Part shown: in pieces, positions 10,462-29,095 of the stretch | Position numbering within the stretch: the first letter of the stretch is position 1 | How the letters are laid out: every line of letters begins with the position of its first letter | Assembly (NCBI GenBank): GCA_963170055.1 | Contig: CAUJGJ010000015.1 | Location: forward strand, 409,609 to 439,608 | DNA: 30,000 bases | Source: Halisarca cf. caerulea | Taxonomy: Eukaryota > Porifera > Demospongiae > Chondrillida > Halisarcidae | Direction: 5' to 3' | Program-made: the position numbers and the translations under genes | The notes under the pieces: generated by a model | What the model saw: only the letters and a program-made list of their open reading frames with translations | Told to the model about the DNA's origin: nothing | Database searches by the model: none

Positions 10462-13400
10462 TGCGTGCGTGCACGCGTGTGTGTATGTGTATGTGTGTGT
10501 GTGCACAGCACATGAACACAGTGAACATACGTACCATCCGAACCATAGCTGTCTCCTTCTCAGAGAGATCCTCCCCAAACTTAGTGATGGTCTCTCTTTG
10601 CTCAATGTTCCTTGCCTGAAGGCTACCAATCTCCTTCTTCTTCTCTCCAAGCTCTGAGTTAAGTTCTTCTACCTTCACATGGTCACCCATCTAGCAGAAT
10701 AGAATCACCGACTTAGATATGTACACACGCACTATACACAGACAGACAGACAGACAGACAGACACACACTGTACACGCACAACAGTGGTACCCTCCTCCT
10801 CTCCTCATCTTCACTCACCCCCACTCTCCATCAGCACACTCACTCACCCCCACTCTCCACCGGCACCCTCACTCACCCCCAGCAACATCACTCACCCCCA
10901 CTCTCCACCGGCACCCTCACTCACCCCCACTCTCCATCAGCACCCTCACTCACCCCCACTCTCCACCAGCACCCTCACTCACCCCCACTCTCCATCAGCA
11001 CCCTCACTCACCCCCACTCTCCATCGGCACCCTCACTCACCCCCACTCTCCACCAGCAACATCACTCACCCCCACTCTCCACCGGCACCCTCACTCACCC
11101 CCACTCTCCATCAGCACCCTCACTCACCCCCACTCTCCATCAGCACCCTCACTCACCCCCACTCTCCATCGGCACCCTCACTCACCCCCACTCTCCACCA
11201 GCACCCTCACTCACCCCCACTCTCCACCAGCACCCTCACTCACCCCCACTCTCCACCAGCACCCTCACTCACCCCCACTCTCCATCAGCACCCTCACTCA
11301 CCCCCACTCTCCATCGGCACCCTCACTCACCCCCACTCTCCACCAGCAACATCACTCACCCCCACTCTCCACCGGCACCCTCACTCACCCCCACTCTCCA
11401 TCAGCACCCTCACTCACCCCCACTCTCCATCAGCACCCTCACTCACCCCCACTCTCCATCGGCACCCTCACTCACCCCCACTCTCCACCAGCACCCTCAC
11501 TCACCCCCACTCTCCACCAGCACCCTCACTCACCCCCACTCTCCACCAGCACCCTCACTCACCCCCACTCTCCACCAGCACCCTCACTCACCCCCCATCT
11601 TCCATCGGCACCCTCACTCACCCCCACTCTCCATCGGCACCCTCACTCACCCCCACTCTCCACCAGCACCCTCACTCACCCCCACTCTCCACCAGCACCC
11701 TCACTCACCCCCACTCTCCACAAGCACCCTCACTCACCCCCACTCTCCACCAGCACCCTCACTCACCCCCACTCTCCATCGGCACCCTCACTCACCCCCA
11801 CTCTCCACCAGCACACTCACTCACCCCCACTCTCCACCAGCACCCTCACTCACCCCCACTCTCCATTGGCACCATCACTCACCCCCACTCTCCACTGGCA
11901 CCCTCACTCACCCCCACTCTCCATCGGCACCCTCACTCACCCCCACTCTCCACCAGCACCCTCACTCACCCCCACTCTCCACCAGCACCCTCACTCACCC
12001 CCACTCTCCATCAGCACCCTCACTCACCCCCACTCTCCATCGGCACCCTCACTCTCCACCAGCACCCTCACTCACCCCCACTCTCCACCAGCACCCTCAC
12101 TCACCCCCACTCTCCACCAGCACCCTCACTCACCCCCACTCCATCAGCACCCTCACTCACCCCCACTCTCCATCAGCACCCTCACTCACCCCCACTCTCC
12201 ACCAGCACCCTCACTCACCCCCACTCTCCACCAGCACCCTCACTCACCCCCACTCTCCATCGGCACCCTCATTCACCCCCACTCTCCACCAGCACCCTCA
12301 CTCACCCTCACTCACCCCCACTCTCCACTGACACCCTCACTCACCCCCACTCTCCATCAGCACCCTCACTCACCCCCACTCTCCACCGGCACCCTCACTC
12401 ACCAATGCATTGACTGTGTCCTCGCTCTCCTGTAGTTGGTGCTTGAGTCTATCCATCTCCTCCTCAAGGTTCATCTTCTCCCCCAACAGTCCATCCAAGT
12501 CAGACTGCATCTTCTGAAAAGCTGCCTTTAACTCCTTGTTCTCCTCAATCAGCTTAAACTGGACCTGTGAAGTGAATGATGAGAGGAGATGCATTTGAGT
12601 GGCTTAAAATACAGTACATTGTTGCGTGATTGGTGACAGATTATATGTATGTACGCACACACTCACATACACATACAACCCACCCACCCACCCCCCCACA
12701 CACACACCTCCTCTGCTTCAGTCCTCTGCTGGTCCAGCTGCACTCTCATTGCTGTGAGCTCACTCTGACAGTCTCCTACGGCTGTCTCCATGTCCTTGGC
12801 GAGGGAGAGCTGTCTAAGGAGACCTTCATTCTCCAGTTTTGCCTTCACCAAACCTTCCTCAGACTCCACTATGCGTTGCTTCATCTGGGAGCTGAGGTCC
12901 TCGTACTCCCGTCTCAGTGCCTCGATCTGCACATCCTTGTCCAGGCTCTCGTCCTGCTGGGCCTGCACCTGAGCTTCCAGCTCCTCGTTTCGTCTGGCAA
13001 GACTCTCCTGTCCCCTCTCAGCCTCCTCAAGTGTCTCCTGGAGCTTCAGGTTAGCGTCCTCTGATGATGTCAACTGTGCTTTCAGTGACTCCACTACACC
13101 TAAAGACATGGACAGTAGTAGGTTCACTTTAAATGAGACCACAAGCTTTGGACACTGTCTTCATAGGAGGTGCATAAATACATTTCATGTATACATACAT
13201 ACATATATACACTCACTCACACCCACCCACCCACACCAGCACTAATGCATGCAGGTACAAGGATGTTTGATAGATACACGTGAACATACGCGTGTATGTA
13301 AAGGTATTACTCACCAGTCATTTCATCTCTCTCTGTCTTGACTGCCTTCAGCTTGTCCTCCAGAGCAGAGATGTTGTCCCTCAGACCGGCTATTTCGGGT

Positions 13401-15390
13401 GACGTTTCATTTTTATCCGATGATGTTGCAATCATCAACATGGACTCCATCCCCTCACTGGATGGTATCTCGATGAACTCCGGATCTTTCTCAAGAGGTT
13501 GGCCCATCACGAAGGTCTCGCTGTAGGCAGCCACATTCCCAGTTGATGCTGAAACATAGGCAAACTGCATTGGGGGAGAGGGAGGGGGGGGGGGAGTGTA
13601 CAGGTGGTTTGAACCAGGGGGGGGGCAGAGTGTACAGGCGGTTTGAACCAGGGGGGGGGCAGAGTGTACAGGCGGTTTGAACCAGGGCAGACACAGTGAG
13701 CCTCTCTGATCTGACACTCAGTGGGGCTTGAAAATGTGGGATAAGGAGATTGTTGGATTGCAGAGTAACAAACAGAATACTGTTATATGGTGACTGTACT
13801 TCATAACATGATCGGATTAGAGAGAGAACGTCGGATTAGAGAGGCTCTGCTGTACACTACCGCTGGTGGAGTGGCTAGCATGGTGGGCTCTTAGCCAAAG
13901 ACTCCCTGTGTACATACGTATGTGTGCATCCCTGTGTACATATGTACATGTGTGCATCCCTGTGTACATAGGTATGTATACATCCCTGTGTACATACGTA
14001 TGTGTGCATCCCTGTGTACATACGTATGTGTGCATCCCTGTGTACATACGTATGTGTGCATCCCTGTGTACATACGTATGTGTGCATCCCTGTGTACATA
14101 CGTATGTGTGCATCCCTGTGTACATACGTATGTGTGCATCCCTGTGTACATACATATGTGTGCATCCCTGTGTACATACGTTTGTGTATGCCAAAGTATC
14201 AACCCAGCTTTGCTATGAGAATTAGCTGAGTTAGGTACACACACACACACCTCGGTGCATTGCACAATGACCTCTAGGATGGAGGCCATACCAGATCACA
14301 TGATTGAAGGCTTCTTCCACAGGAGTAAACTCGAGTGAATTACAAAGATAAAGGTTATCTTTGTAAAATTCAGAGGGTTTTGTGTGAATTTGTTCATTAG
14401 CAGTCATTCTACGTACGTATGAGTTGTTTCATGAAATTTCCTCAACAATTCGTAAAGTTTTATCCCACGAAAGATTCCGGAATGCAGAATATCACCTGTT
14501 ACACCAGAAGAGATGTACACACACAAAATGGGCGTGTACTGCCACAGTGGGCATGTCTCTAAATCGGGAAAGATTCGCAAACAATAAATTTTACGAATTG
14601 GCGTCAAATCTGGTAGGCAGAAAAAATCGTGCCTAAAAGTTTCACAAGTCTCACCATAGATTGCCTATACCTATACTTTGGAGTGTGTGCAGAAATATTT
14701 GCGACAAAAAAATCATGAGTGGAGACAATTCTCGGAAAATGACAATATTAGTGGTCACAGACATTTCCCAATTTAGGGTACTGAGATAAACAGTGTGTAC
14801 CAAGGGATTGCTGCCCTCATTTGAGAGAGGTAAGCAGAACACATCATCTATCCAAACATGTCTGCAGCAAAGGTCAGGACAGTTTGAGGTAATTAGCAAC
14901 GTTTGCAGGATTGTGCAATTCCTCCACAATGATGTCACTACCAGTAGTATTGGTTATGGTAAAATGAATGAAAAAAAATAATTATGGAAACAATTACCCC
15001 CTAAGTTATGCACACCACGAAGGACATTCATAGCTGACGGCTGTGACATAAACTATCACGTTCACAGACAAACAGACGTCTTGAAAGACAACAACCAAAC
15101 CAACAAAATATTGAAGTTACCTGGTAAAAATGGCCGTCCTCTGTTGGTATAGAGCGGGACGGGTAGGTCACCTTTACCTCAACTTCATCTTGCCCTTCCA
15201 GGACGGGAACATCAGGTACCCATTGGAACGTGTAGTAGTCCCGAGAAGAGGAGAAACCGACGCGGAAAATCCCAACCCAATCTCTCCTTGACCTATTGAA
15301 GTCTTTGCCAATCTTGAATGCTAGTTTTATGTCGGCATTCGGAAGATAGGCGCTCTTTCCGTCGAGAAAGGTTATTCCATTTGAAGACAT
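7489..15390 (-). CDS. TAX1BP1/CALCOCO-family selective autophagy receptor (SKICH, coiled coil, C-terminal zinc finger), complete, 12 exons
   Basis: Exons (minus): 15390-15121, 13564-13315, 13099-12708, 12564-12403, 10690-10535, 10329-10124, 9279-9082, 8953-8801, 8660-8378, 7967-7824, 7760-7704, 7638-7489. All junctions are GT-AG and in phase; the total is 2,421 bp, 806 aa (human TAX1BP1 789). Residues 1 to about 110 are a SKICH domain (DWVGIFRVGFSSSRDYYTFQ; HFYQ|FAYV across the first junction). Residues 130-137 (ESMLMIAT) sit where TAX1BP1 and NDP52 have the non-canonical LC3-interacting LVV motif. Residues about 145-690 are heptad-rich coiled coil. 691-783 is Pro/Gln/Tyr-rich with three PQG-type repeats. 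The C-terminus is a ubiquitin-binding-type zinc finger, C784-x2-C787-x11-H799-x3-H803. Vertebrate TAX1BP1 has two such fingers and NDP52 and CALCOCO1 fewer, so this single-finger form may represent the pre-duplication gene. Expected role: cytosolic receptor linking ubiquitinated cargo to ATG8 proteins (inferred from family). Confidence 0.93.
8030..8377. repeat. 32/37-bp minisatellite starting at the exon 9 donor of the TAX1BP1-like gene
   Basis: About ten copies of ACCTACACCACATCACACCC plus AGCACCAGTTTC (32 bp) or AGCACCTACAGAATTTC (37 bp). On the gene strand the first, diverged copy is the beginning of intron 9 (GTACGTGAAGACAGTGCTAG), so the array includes the donor site. Confidence 0.9.
8689..8786. 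repeat. (TG)n microsatellite, intron 8 of the TAX1BP1-like gene
   Basis: An almost uninterrupted TG run fills most of the 140-bp intron between exon 8 (donor at 8800) and exon 9 (acceptor at 8661). Confidence 0.97.
8986..9073. repeat. (CA)n microsatellite, intron 7 of the TAX1BP1-like gene
   Basis: CA repeat with one AAAC interruption. It fills the intron from just after the exon 7 donor (CCAG|GTGGGTGTTG then GT repeats) to the exon 8 acceptor region. Confidence 0.97.
9340..10095. repeat. 22/14-bp minisatellite, intron 6 of the TAX1BP1-like gene
   Basis: Units CACACTCTCACACAGTACAC plus CT (22 bp) mix with a shortened CACACAGTACACCT (14 bp); CACACCCTCA variants occur and longer blocks are repeated. 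It fills the intron. The 271-residue plus-strand frame across it is an artefact. Confidence 0.95.
10372..10502. repeat. (TG)n microsatellite with GCGTGCGTGC segment, intron 5 of the TAX1BP1-like gene
   Basis: A TG run ends in alternating GCGCGTGCGTGCGTGCACGCG, a purine-pyrimidine stretch expected to favour Z-DNA. Confidence 0.95.
10815..12402. repeat. Large 29-bp minisatellite (about 54 units) filling intron 4 of the TAX1BP1-like gene
   Basis: The unit is CACCCTCACTCACCCCCACT plus CTCCAYCRG (29 bp), with higher-order blocks, for example a run near 11041-11340 that repeats the pattern of neighbouring blocks. Because 29 is not a multiple of three, all three plus-strand frames stay open with a 29-residue period (PHSPP..., SPPLS..., LTPTL...). 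On the gene strand each unit carries GGTGAGTGAGGGTGC, identical to the real exon 4 donor. Confidence 0.97.
13565..13690. repeat. About 38-bp C-tract minisatellite before the exon 2 acceptor of the TAX1BP1-like gene
   Basis: Roughly three units of GTTTGAACCAGGGGGGGGGC plus AGAGTGTACAGGCG. The unit nearest the exon merges into the pyrimidine tract of the real acceptor (CCCCCAATGCAG|TTTGCC). Confidence 0.85.
13800..13860. mobile_element. Possible pogo-like terminal repeat fragment in intron 1
   Basis: CGGATTAGAGAGAGAACG and CGGATTAGAGAGGCTCTGCT form a direct double motif. It resembles the TTAGAGAGGTT ends seen at 5440-5470. No transposase. Confidence 0.3.
13909..14180. repeat. 26-bp minisatellite (TGTGTGCATCCCTGTGTACA + TACGTA), intron 1
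   Basis: About ten near-identical 26-bp units, each containing the palindrome TACGTA (variants TATGTA, TAGGTA). It produces spurious open frames on both strands. Confidence 0.95.
14190..15120 (-). other. Remainder of intron 1 of the TAX1BP1-like gene
   Basis: AT-rich sequence with phrases such as CATGAAATTTCCTCAACAATTCGTAAAGTTTTATCCCACGAAAGATTCC (14430-14478 region), which look like a decayed dispersed repeat. No exon fits the phase-0 junction between exons 1 and 2. Confidence 0.5.
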
Positions 15391-15520
15391 GATGTCTCTC
15401 AGTTACTGCGAAAGTTTGAACAAAGAATTCTTAGAAAAAGGTTTTTATATTATCAGCAATGTCACGAGAGTGTATGTACTAATAATATCGATGACGTAAT
15501 GGCCATTTTTGGCTCTCAAC
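15391..15520 (-). promoter_or_regulatory. Putative 5'UTR/promoter of the TAX1BP1-like gene, with a CRE-like site
   Basis: The sequence lies directly upstream of the start codon at 15390. TGACGTAA at 15492-15499 matches an ATF/CREB-type element. No TATA box is evident. Placement rests on position only. Confidence 0.3.
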
Positions 15521-15653
15521 ACAATCGTAACATGGACACTGAGTCATGCTTCGATTACGAGTCACAAGACACCCATGATTCATTCACGATCAGTTAGGTC
15601 AGTGGAGTCAGCTACGAGTATACAACGTGTGTCTGTAAACAGCCAAATTGAGG

Positions 15654-15783
<130 letters not shown>

Positions 15784-16318
15784 AATGTTCCTTGTAGCTA
15801 GCACATGAAATGACATTGCCTCTGCTCTAGCCATAACTCATGCAAAAAGATTGAACCAAAACTCAAATTGCAAGCTCAAGATTGGTGATATTGCTGTTAA
15901 GAACTGGATTTCATTCCAAATGTTCGAGTGATTGTCAGCGTTAGCCAGCTTTCACTGTACCAGGGATCATCAGTAGGAAAGGTTGTGTGGAAGGCCAGAA
16001 TAAACACATGAATATACGAGAATGAGCCAAACCACTAATTGGACTTTGAACTTTTTATAGTGTGTGCTCTATTGGACTATCACCCTACCTATATACATAA
16101 CCACACACACACACAAATCTGGTCATCGTTGTGACAAGGGTTATTACTAAGCATACAAAATGCTGAGTCAGCAAAATACTGAAGTGGAGTGAGGTGGCCT
16201 ACAGTGAGTGGACAAAATTGATGCTAACTGTGTGAGTAAACTGTGTGGGTGTATAGTTAGCTTTGCAGTGAGTGGGTGTACAGAACTGTAGTGTGTTCAG
16301 TGTTTGTTTAGTATGCGT
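15784..16318. other. Intergenic / 3' flank of the C2H2 gene
   Basis: Low-complexity TGTGTGAGTA text close to 16318 and otherwise unique sequence. It probably includes the 3'UTR of the minus-strand zinc-finger gene. No other gene seen. Confidence 0.45.
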
Positions 16319-18394
16319 TCAATGAGTGGGTAGGTTGGCACGGGTGAGAGGTGATGCAGCTGTTGCCTGCAGCCCCACCATGGGCTCCATTCCCTGATGG
16401 TCATCCTCGCTGGAGGTTGGGAGGGTGGCCAATGAACTGGAGGTAGCCGACGACGCAGTGGATACAGGAATGGTGGGCATCGTCATGGTTGCCAGTGGCA
16501 ACTCAAGGGGAATTCCCTCAGATATGGATGTCGTGGGTGTGACAGGTACAGTCAAGGTGTAAGTGTCGTGAATTTGAACATCCTGTACTGTGTTGGTGAT
16601 GAGAGAGTGGGAGTTGTCGATGAGAGTCCCTTCTGCTGCCACCTTGCCACCTTCACCTTCGGGTTTGGTTGCGTTTGTTGAGCGGGTGTTGACGGATGAC
16701 TTTGCCACTGAACAAGATAAGGTGTGGGCCACAATCAGACTCGGGTAGGCAAAGCTGCGTCTACAGTGTGTGCACCTATAGGGCATGTAGCCGGGATGCG
16801 ACTTGATATGCTTGAGGTATTCCTCGTGCTGCTCGAATGTATCTTGACATTCCTCCTGTTGGCAGGTGAACTTCCCCGGTCCTGAGTGAATGACCATGTG
16901 CACATTGAGGTAGGCCTCGTGGAGGAAGGTCTTGCAGCACACCTTACAGGAGTAGGCATGCACCTTCACCTGGTGGTCAGCGAGGTGGTCAAAGGAGGGG
17001 AACGCCTGGTTACAGTGGATGCACCGAACCATGGCCTCCGGCTGCATCTTGGCACCTGGACAGTCGTGGGACTTGAAGGAGGTCATCAGGGAGAACATTC
17101 CCTGGCACTCTGTACACTTGTAGGCCGTGCTACCGCCGTCCACACGCTTGCGAGTGAGTTTCTCACCGTTTTCAGCAAACCCATGCCCCGCCTTCACCTC
17201 GGGATGTTGCGTCCTGATGTGGTAGTACATTGTGTCGTAGCGAGTGAAGGAGCGACTGCAGTAGTTGCACTCCACCCTGGGTCGATCCGGGTCGTGGATT
17301 TGCATGTGGCGGACGAGCTTGTTGGGTCGGTTGAAGTGCTTGTTACAGACCACACAAGTGTACGACCTGTCCTCGGGAGGCAGCGAAGGAGCCAGAGGAA
17401 GAGTCTCGAAGTTGACAAGCTTGGTGGGTACTCGCCGGTTACGACTCGGAGGCCCACCCACTTTTGATGACTGGTAAACCACAAAGTCCTCGTAGTTGTG
17501 TGTGCTGATGTTATGTTCCGTGTGCTCCTTGAAATGCTTGAAGAGAGAGAGTCTGTACTTGAACTGCACTCCACACAGCTTGCAGCATATCACCGGCAGC
17601 TTCTTACGACCACTGACAGGCTTTGATGAGCTGCCGTTTTCTTCAGGAGTGAGTGCACTAGAAGGGAGGGTGACAAAGTGGACGTGAGATGAGGGAGTGT
17701 GTAAGTACATGAGAGGGGGTGGAGGTGGGGGAGGGGGGAAGAGATGGAGGAGTGCGTATAGGTAAGTATGTATGATGGAGGTAGGTAGGTGGGGAAGTTG
17801 AGATGGGGAACTGTGGAGTGGAGCTGAGAGGGGTGAGTGACTAAGATGAGAAATTCAACCACTTCCTCAATTGGTACCCTACTCATTGACAATTTTATCT
17901 ACACACAAAGTTAGGGGATCCACCCGCTCACTAATAACAGGGATCACCCCACCCAATAAGTAGAGGACGTATGTACATACCTGTTGGTGACAATGTTGTC
18001 GGAAGACTCCTCCACTGACATGTCCATGGGATCAGACATGTCAAAGCTGCTGCTCCAACCTTCATCATGCTCAACAGCTGTTTCAGGGGAATCCCCCAAA
18101 GCAGGTGGTGTGAGGGACAGGGCAGGCAGGGAAGCTTCCCCAGATCCTTTGTTCTCCACTTGGACAGGGGGATGATGAGGTGGTCCCTTGGGATTTCCCC
18201 CACTTGGACTCTCACGTGCAATCACATCCATACTCATGATGGCCGCCTCAGCCAGTACCAGTTCTTGTAGCATTCCGGACACTTCATTCTTGAGCTTACC
18301 AATCTAAAGAGGATGGGGATGATCATGTCTAGTACGCATTCACAAATGTAGATGTTTACTTATCACACACCACATACATACCAACACATAACAT

Positions 18395-18452
<58 letters not shown>

Positions 18453-18677
18453 CACACACACACACACCTGTGTCTGCAGGTCAGATACAACGGTGATGGT
18501 AGCAGTCTTTGAGGACATGAGAGGAATGGAGTTGATCTTGGAGCGTAGACTGATGTCAGCGTGAAGGATCTGAGGAAGGAAACCAGCTGCTTTCTTCTTC
18601 ACCTCCAGGAGGGAGCTCTCAGCCTGCTTGTGTAGCTGACCAAAGTACGTGGGATCGCAGAACATTTCTTCGTTCAT
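16319..18677 (-). CDS. Eight-finger C2H2 zinc-finger protein with N-terminal coiled coil, three exons
   Basis: Exons (minus): 18677-18468 (70 codons), 18303-17981, 17657-16319; phases 0 and 2 join in frame for 623 aa. The start ATG follows a likely 5'UTR acceptor (CCCCCTGTAG, exon from 18684). Residues about 15-105 are helical, with Lys/Glu/Leu heptads. 110-175 is a Pro/Ser/acidic linker (DMSDPMDMSVEESSD). Fingers begin near residues 204, 279, 308, 359, 390, 415, 443 and 473. Six are ordinary C2H2. Fingers 4 (CTEC...HDC) and 8 (CTHC...HTLSC) end in Cys, and finger 7 has a widened CQQEEC pair. The C-terminal 110 residues are Ser/Thr/Pro-rich. The linkers are not the TGEKP type of KRAB/Krüppel arrays, so DNA binding is plausible but unproven. 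I do not recognise a named orthologue. The exon 1 donor is CAG directly followed by a GT microsatellite. Confidence 0.9.
18396..18467. repeat. (CA)n microsatellite forming the exon 1 donor of the C2H2 gene
   Basis: On the gene strand the exon ends ACACAG and the intron begins (GT)n with one TTG break. Confidence 0.95.
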
Positions 18678-18829
18678 TGTTTACCTACAGGGGGAGAAGG
18701 GGAGGGGTGAGGGTGAGGAGGGAGGATGAGGGGTGGGGATGGAGAGGTAAGGGGTGGAGGTGCACTACACTACCAGGTAAAGGAGGAGTAGGAGAGAGAA
18801 GGGGTGAGGTAAGAGGGTGAGGAGTGAGG

Positions 18830-19250
18830 GCTTGAGGACCACCACACCACTATAGTGCTCTCTAGCCATGTTGAGGACCACCACAGTGCTCTCTAGCCAG
18901 GTTGAGGACCACCACAGTGCTCTCTAGCTAGGTTGAGGACCACCACACCACTACAGTGCTCTCTAACCAGGTTGAGGACCACCACAGTGCTCTCTAGCCA
19001 GGTTGAGGACCACCACACCACCACAGTGCTCTGTAGCCAGGTTGAGGACCACCACACCACTACAGTGCTCTCTAGCCAGGTTGAGGACCACCACACCACT
19101 ACAGTGCTCTCTAGCCAGGTTGAGGACCACCACAGTGCTCTCTAGCCAGGTTGAGGACCACTACAGTGCTCTCTAGCCAGGTTGAGGACCACTACAGTGC
19201 TCTCTAGCCAGGTTGAGGACCACCACACCACTACAGTGCTCTCTAGCCAG
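18830..19250. repeat. Minisatellite of AGTGCTCTCTAGCCAGGTTG + AGGACCACCAC units
   Basis: About twelve copies in two lengths, roughly 32 bp and 40 bp; the longer ones carry an extra ACCACTAC. It lies 150-570 bp upstream of the C2H2 coding exon, probably in a 5'UTR intron. Confidence 0.93.
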
Positions 19251-19330
19251 GGTCTTTCTTTGTACACTTTACTTCCGTCCAAGGGAGAATTAGAAGGTAA
19301 CAGAGAAAAGAATCTGGCTATGCAAGACTA

Positions 19331-19806
19331 ACCCCACTGGATGAGGGGGGAGGGGTGCACCACAGTGCTACTAGCCCCACCAGATGAGGGGGAGGGGGAG
19401 GGGTGCACCGCAGTGCTACTGGCCCCACCAGATGAGGGGGGGGGGGGGGGAGGGGTGCACCGCAGTGCTACTAGCCCCACCAGATGAGGGGGGGGGGGGG
19501 AGGGGTGCACCGCAGTGCTACTAGCCCCACCAGATGAGGGGGGGGGGGGGGGGAGGGGTGCACCGCAGTGCTACTAGCCCCACCAGATGAGGGGGGGGGG
19601 GGAGGGGTGCACCGCAGTGCTATTAGCCCCACCAGATGAGGGGGGGGGGGGGAGGGGTGCACCGCAGTGCTACTAGCCCCACCAGATGAGGGGGGGGGGG
19701 GAGGGGTGCACCGCAGTGCTACTAGCCCCACCAGATGAGGGGGGGGGGGGGGTGCACCGCAGTGCTACTAGCCCCACCAGATGAGGGGGGGGGGGGAGGG
19801 GTGCAC
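19331..19806. repeat. About 50-bp minisatellite with long G-runs
   Basis: About nine units of GCCCCACCAGATGAGGGG...GAGGGGTGCACCGCAGTGCTACTA; the internal G-run varies from about 7 to 19, which sets the unit length. The G-runs could form G-quadruplexes. Confidence 0.94.
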
Positions 19807-19836
19807 TGCAATATTACTACTTAGGGAGGGGAAATG

Positions 19837-19932
19837 TAGTCTTGTGTAGCCAGACACATTCTCACTCGTCCCGCGACGCCATAGCCAATAAAAAGGCAGT
19901 GATCGAGAATGTGGTCTGGCTATGCTAGACTA
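19837..19932. mobile_element. 96-bp foldback MITE-like element, copy A
   Basis: The ends TAGTCTTGTGTAGCCAGACA and the reverse complement of TGGTCTGGCTATGCTAGACTA pair over about 28 bp. A solo matching end, TCTGGCTATGCAAGACTA, lies at 19313-19330. Confidence 0.7.
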
Positions 19933-20086
19933 AGGTAGTGCGTGAGATACATACCCTATATAGCACACTTCAACATTGAGAGCTGGTGGACCTATGAAGA
20001 GTCAAGCAAGCAAAACAGCTCAACAGAAGGTACTGGAGACCACCATACATGATATTGTGACACGGTTGCAAATCATGGCACCCGTA

Positions 20087-29060
<8,974 letters not shown>

Positions 29061-29095
29061 CTAAAGTGGAGTGGCCAGAGAGAGAGGAGGTCAAC

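Noticed and set aside
10719..12413. 564-residue plus-strand open frame rich in PHSPPLS/SLTPTLH repeats
   Set aside because: It is a by-product of the 29-bp minisatellite: 29 is not a multiple of 3, so all frames are open with a 29-residue period. It lies inside intron 4 of the opposite-strand gene.
13860..13905. tRNA-like A-box text (GGAGTGGCTAGCATGG)
   Set aside because: No matching B box or clover-leaf arms at the right spacing before the 26-bp array begins.
13817..14289. Periodic MHTYVCTQGCT / CIPVYIRMCAS frames on both strands
   Set aside because: 26-bp tandem array; several frames open on both strands, no gene signals.
16886..17467. 193-residue plus-strand frame
   Set aside because: Antisense shadow of the zinc-finger exon.
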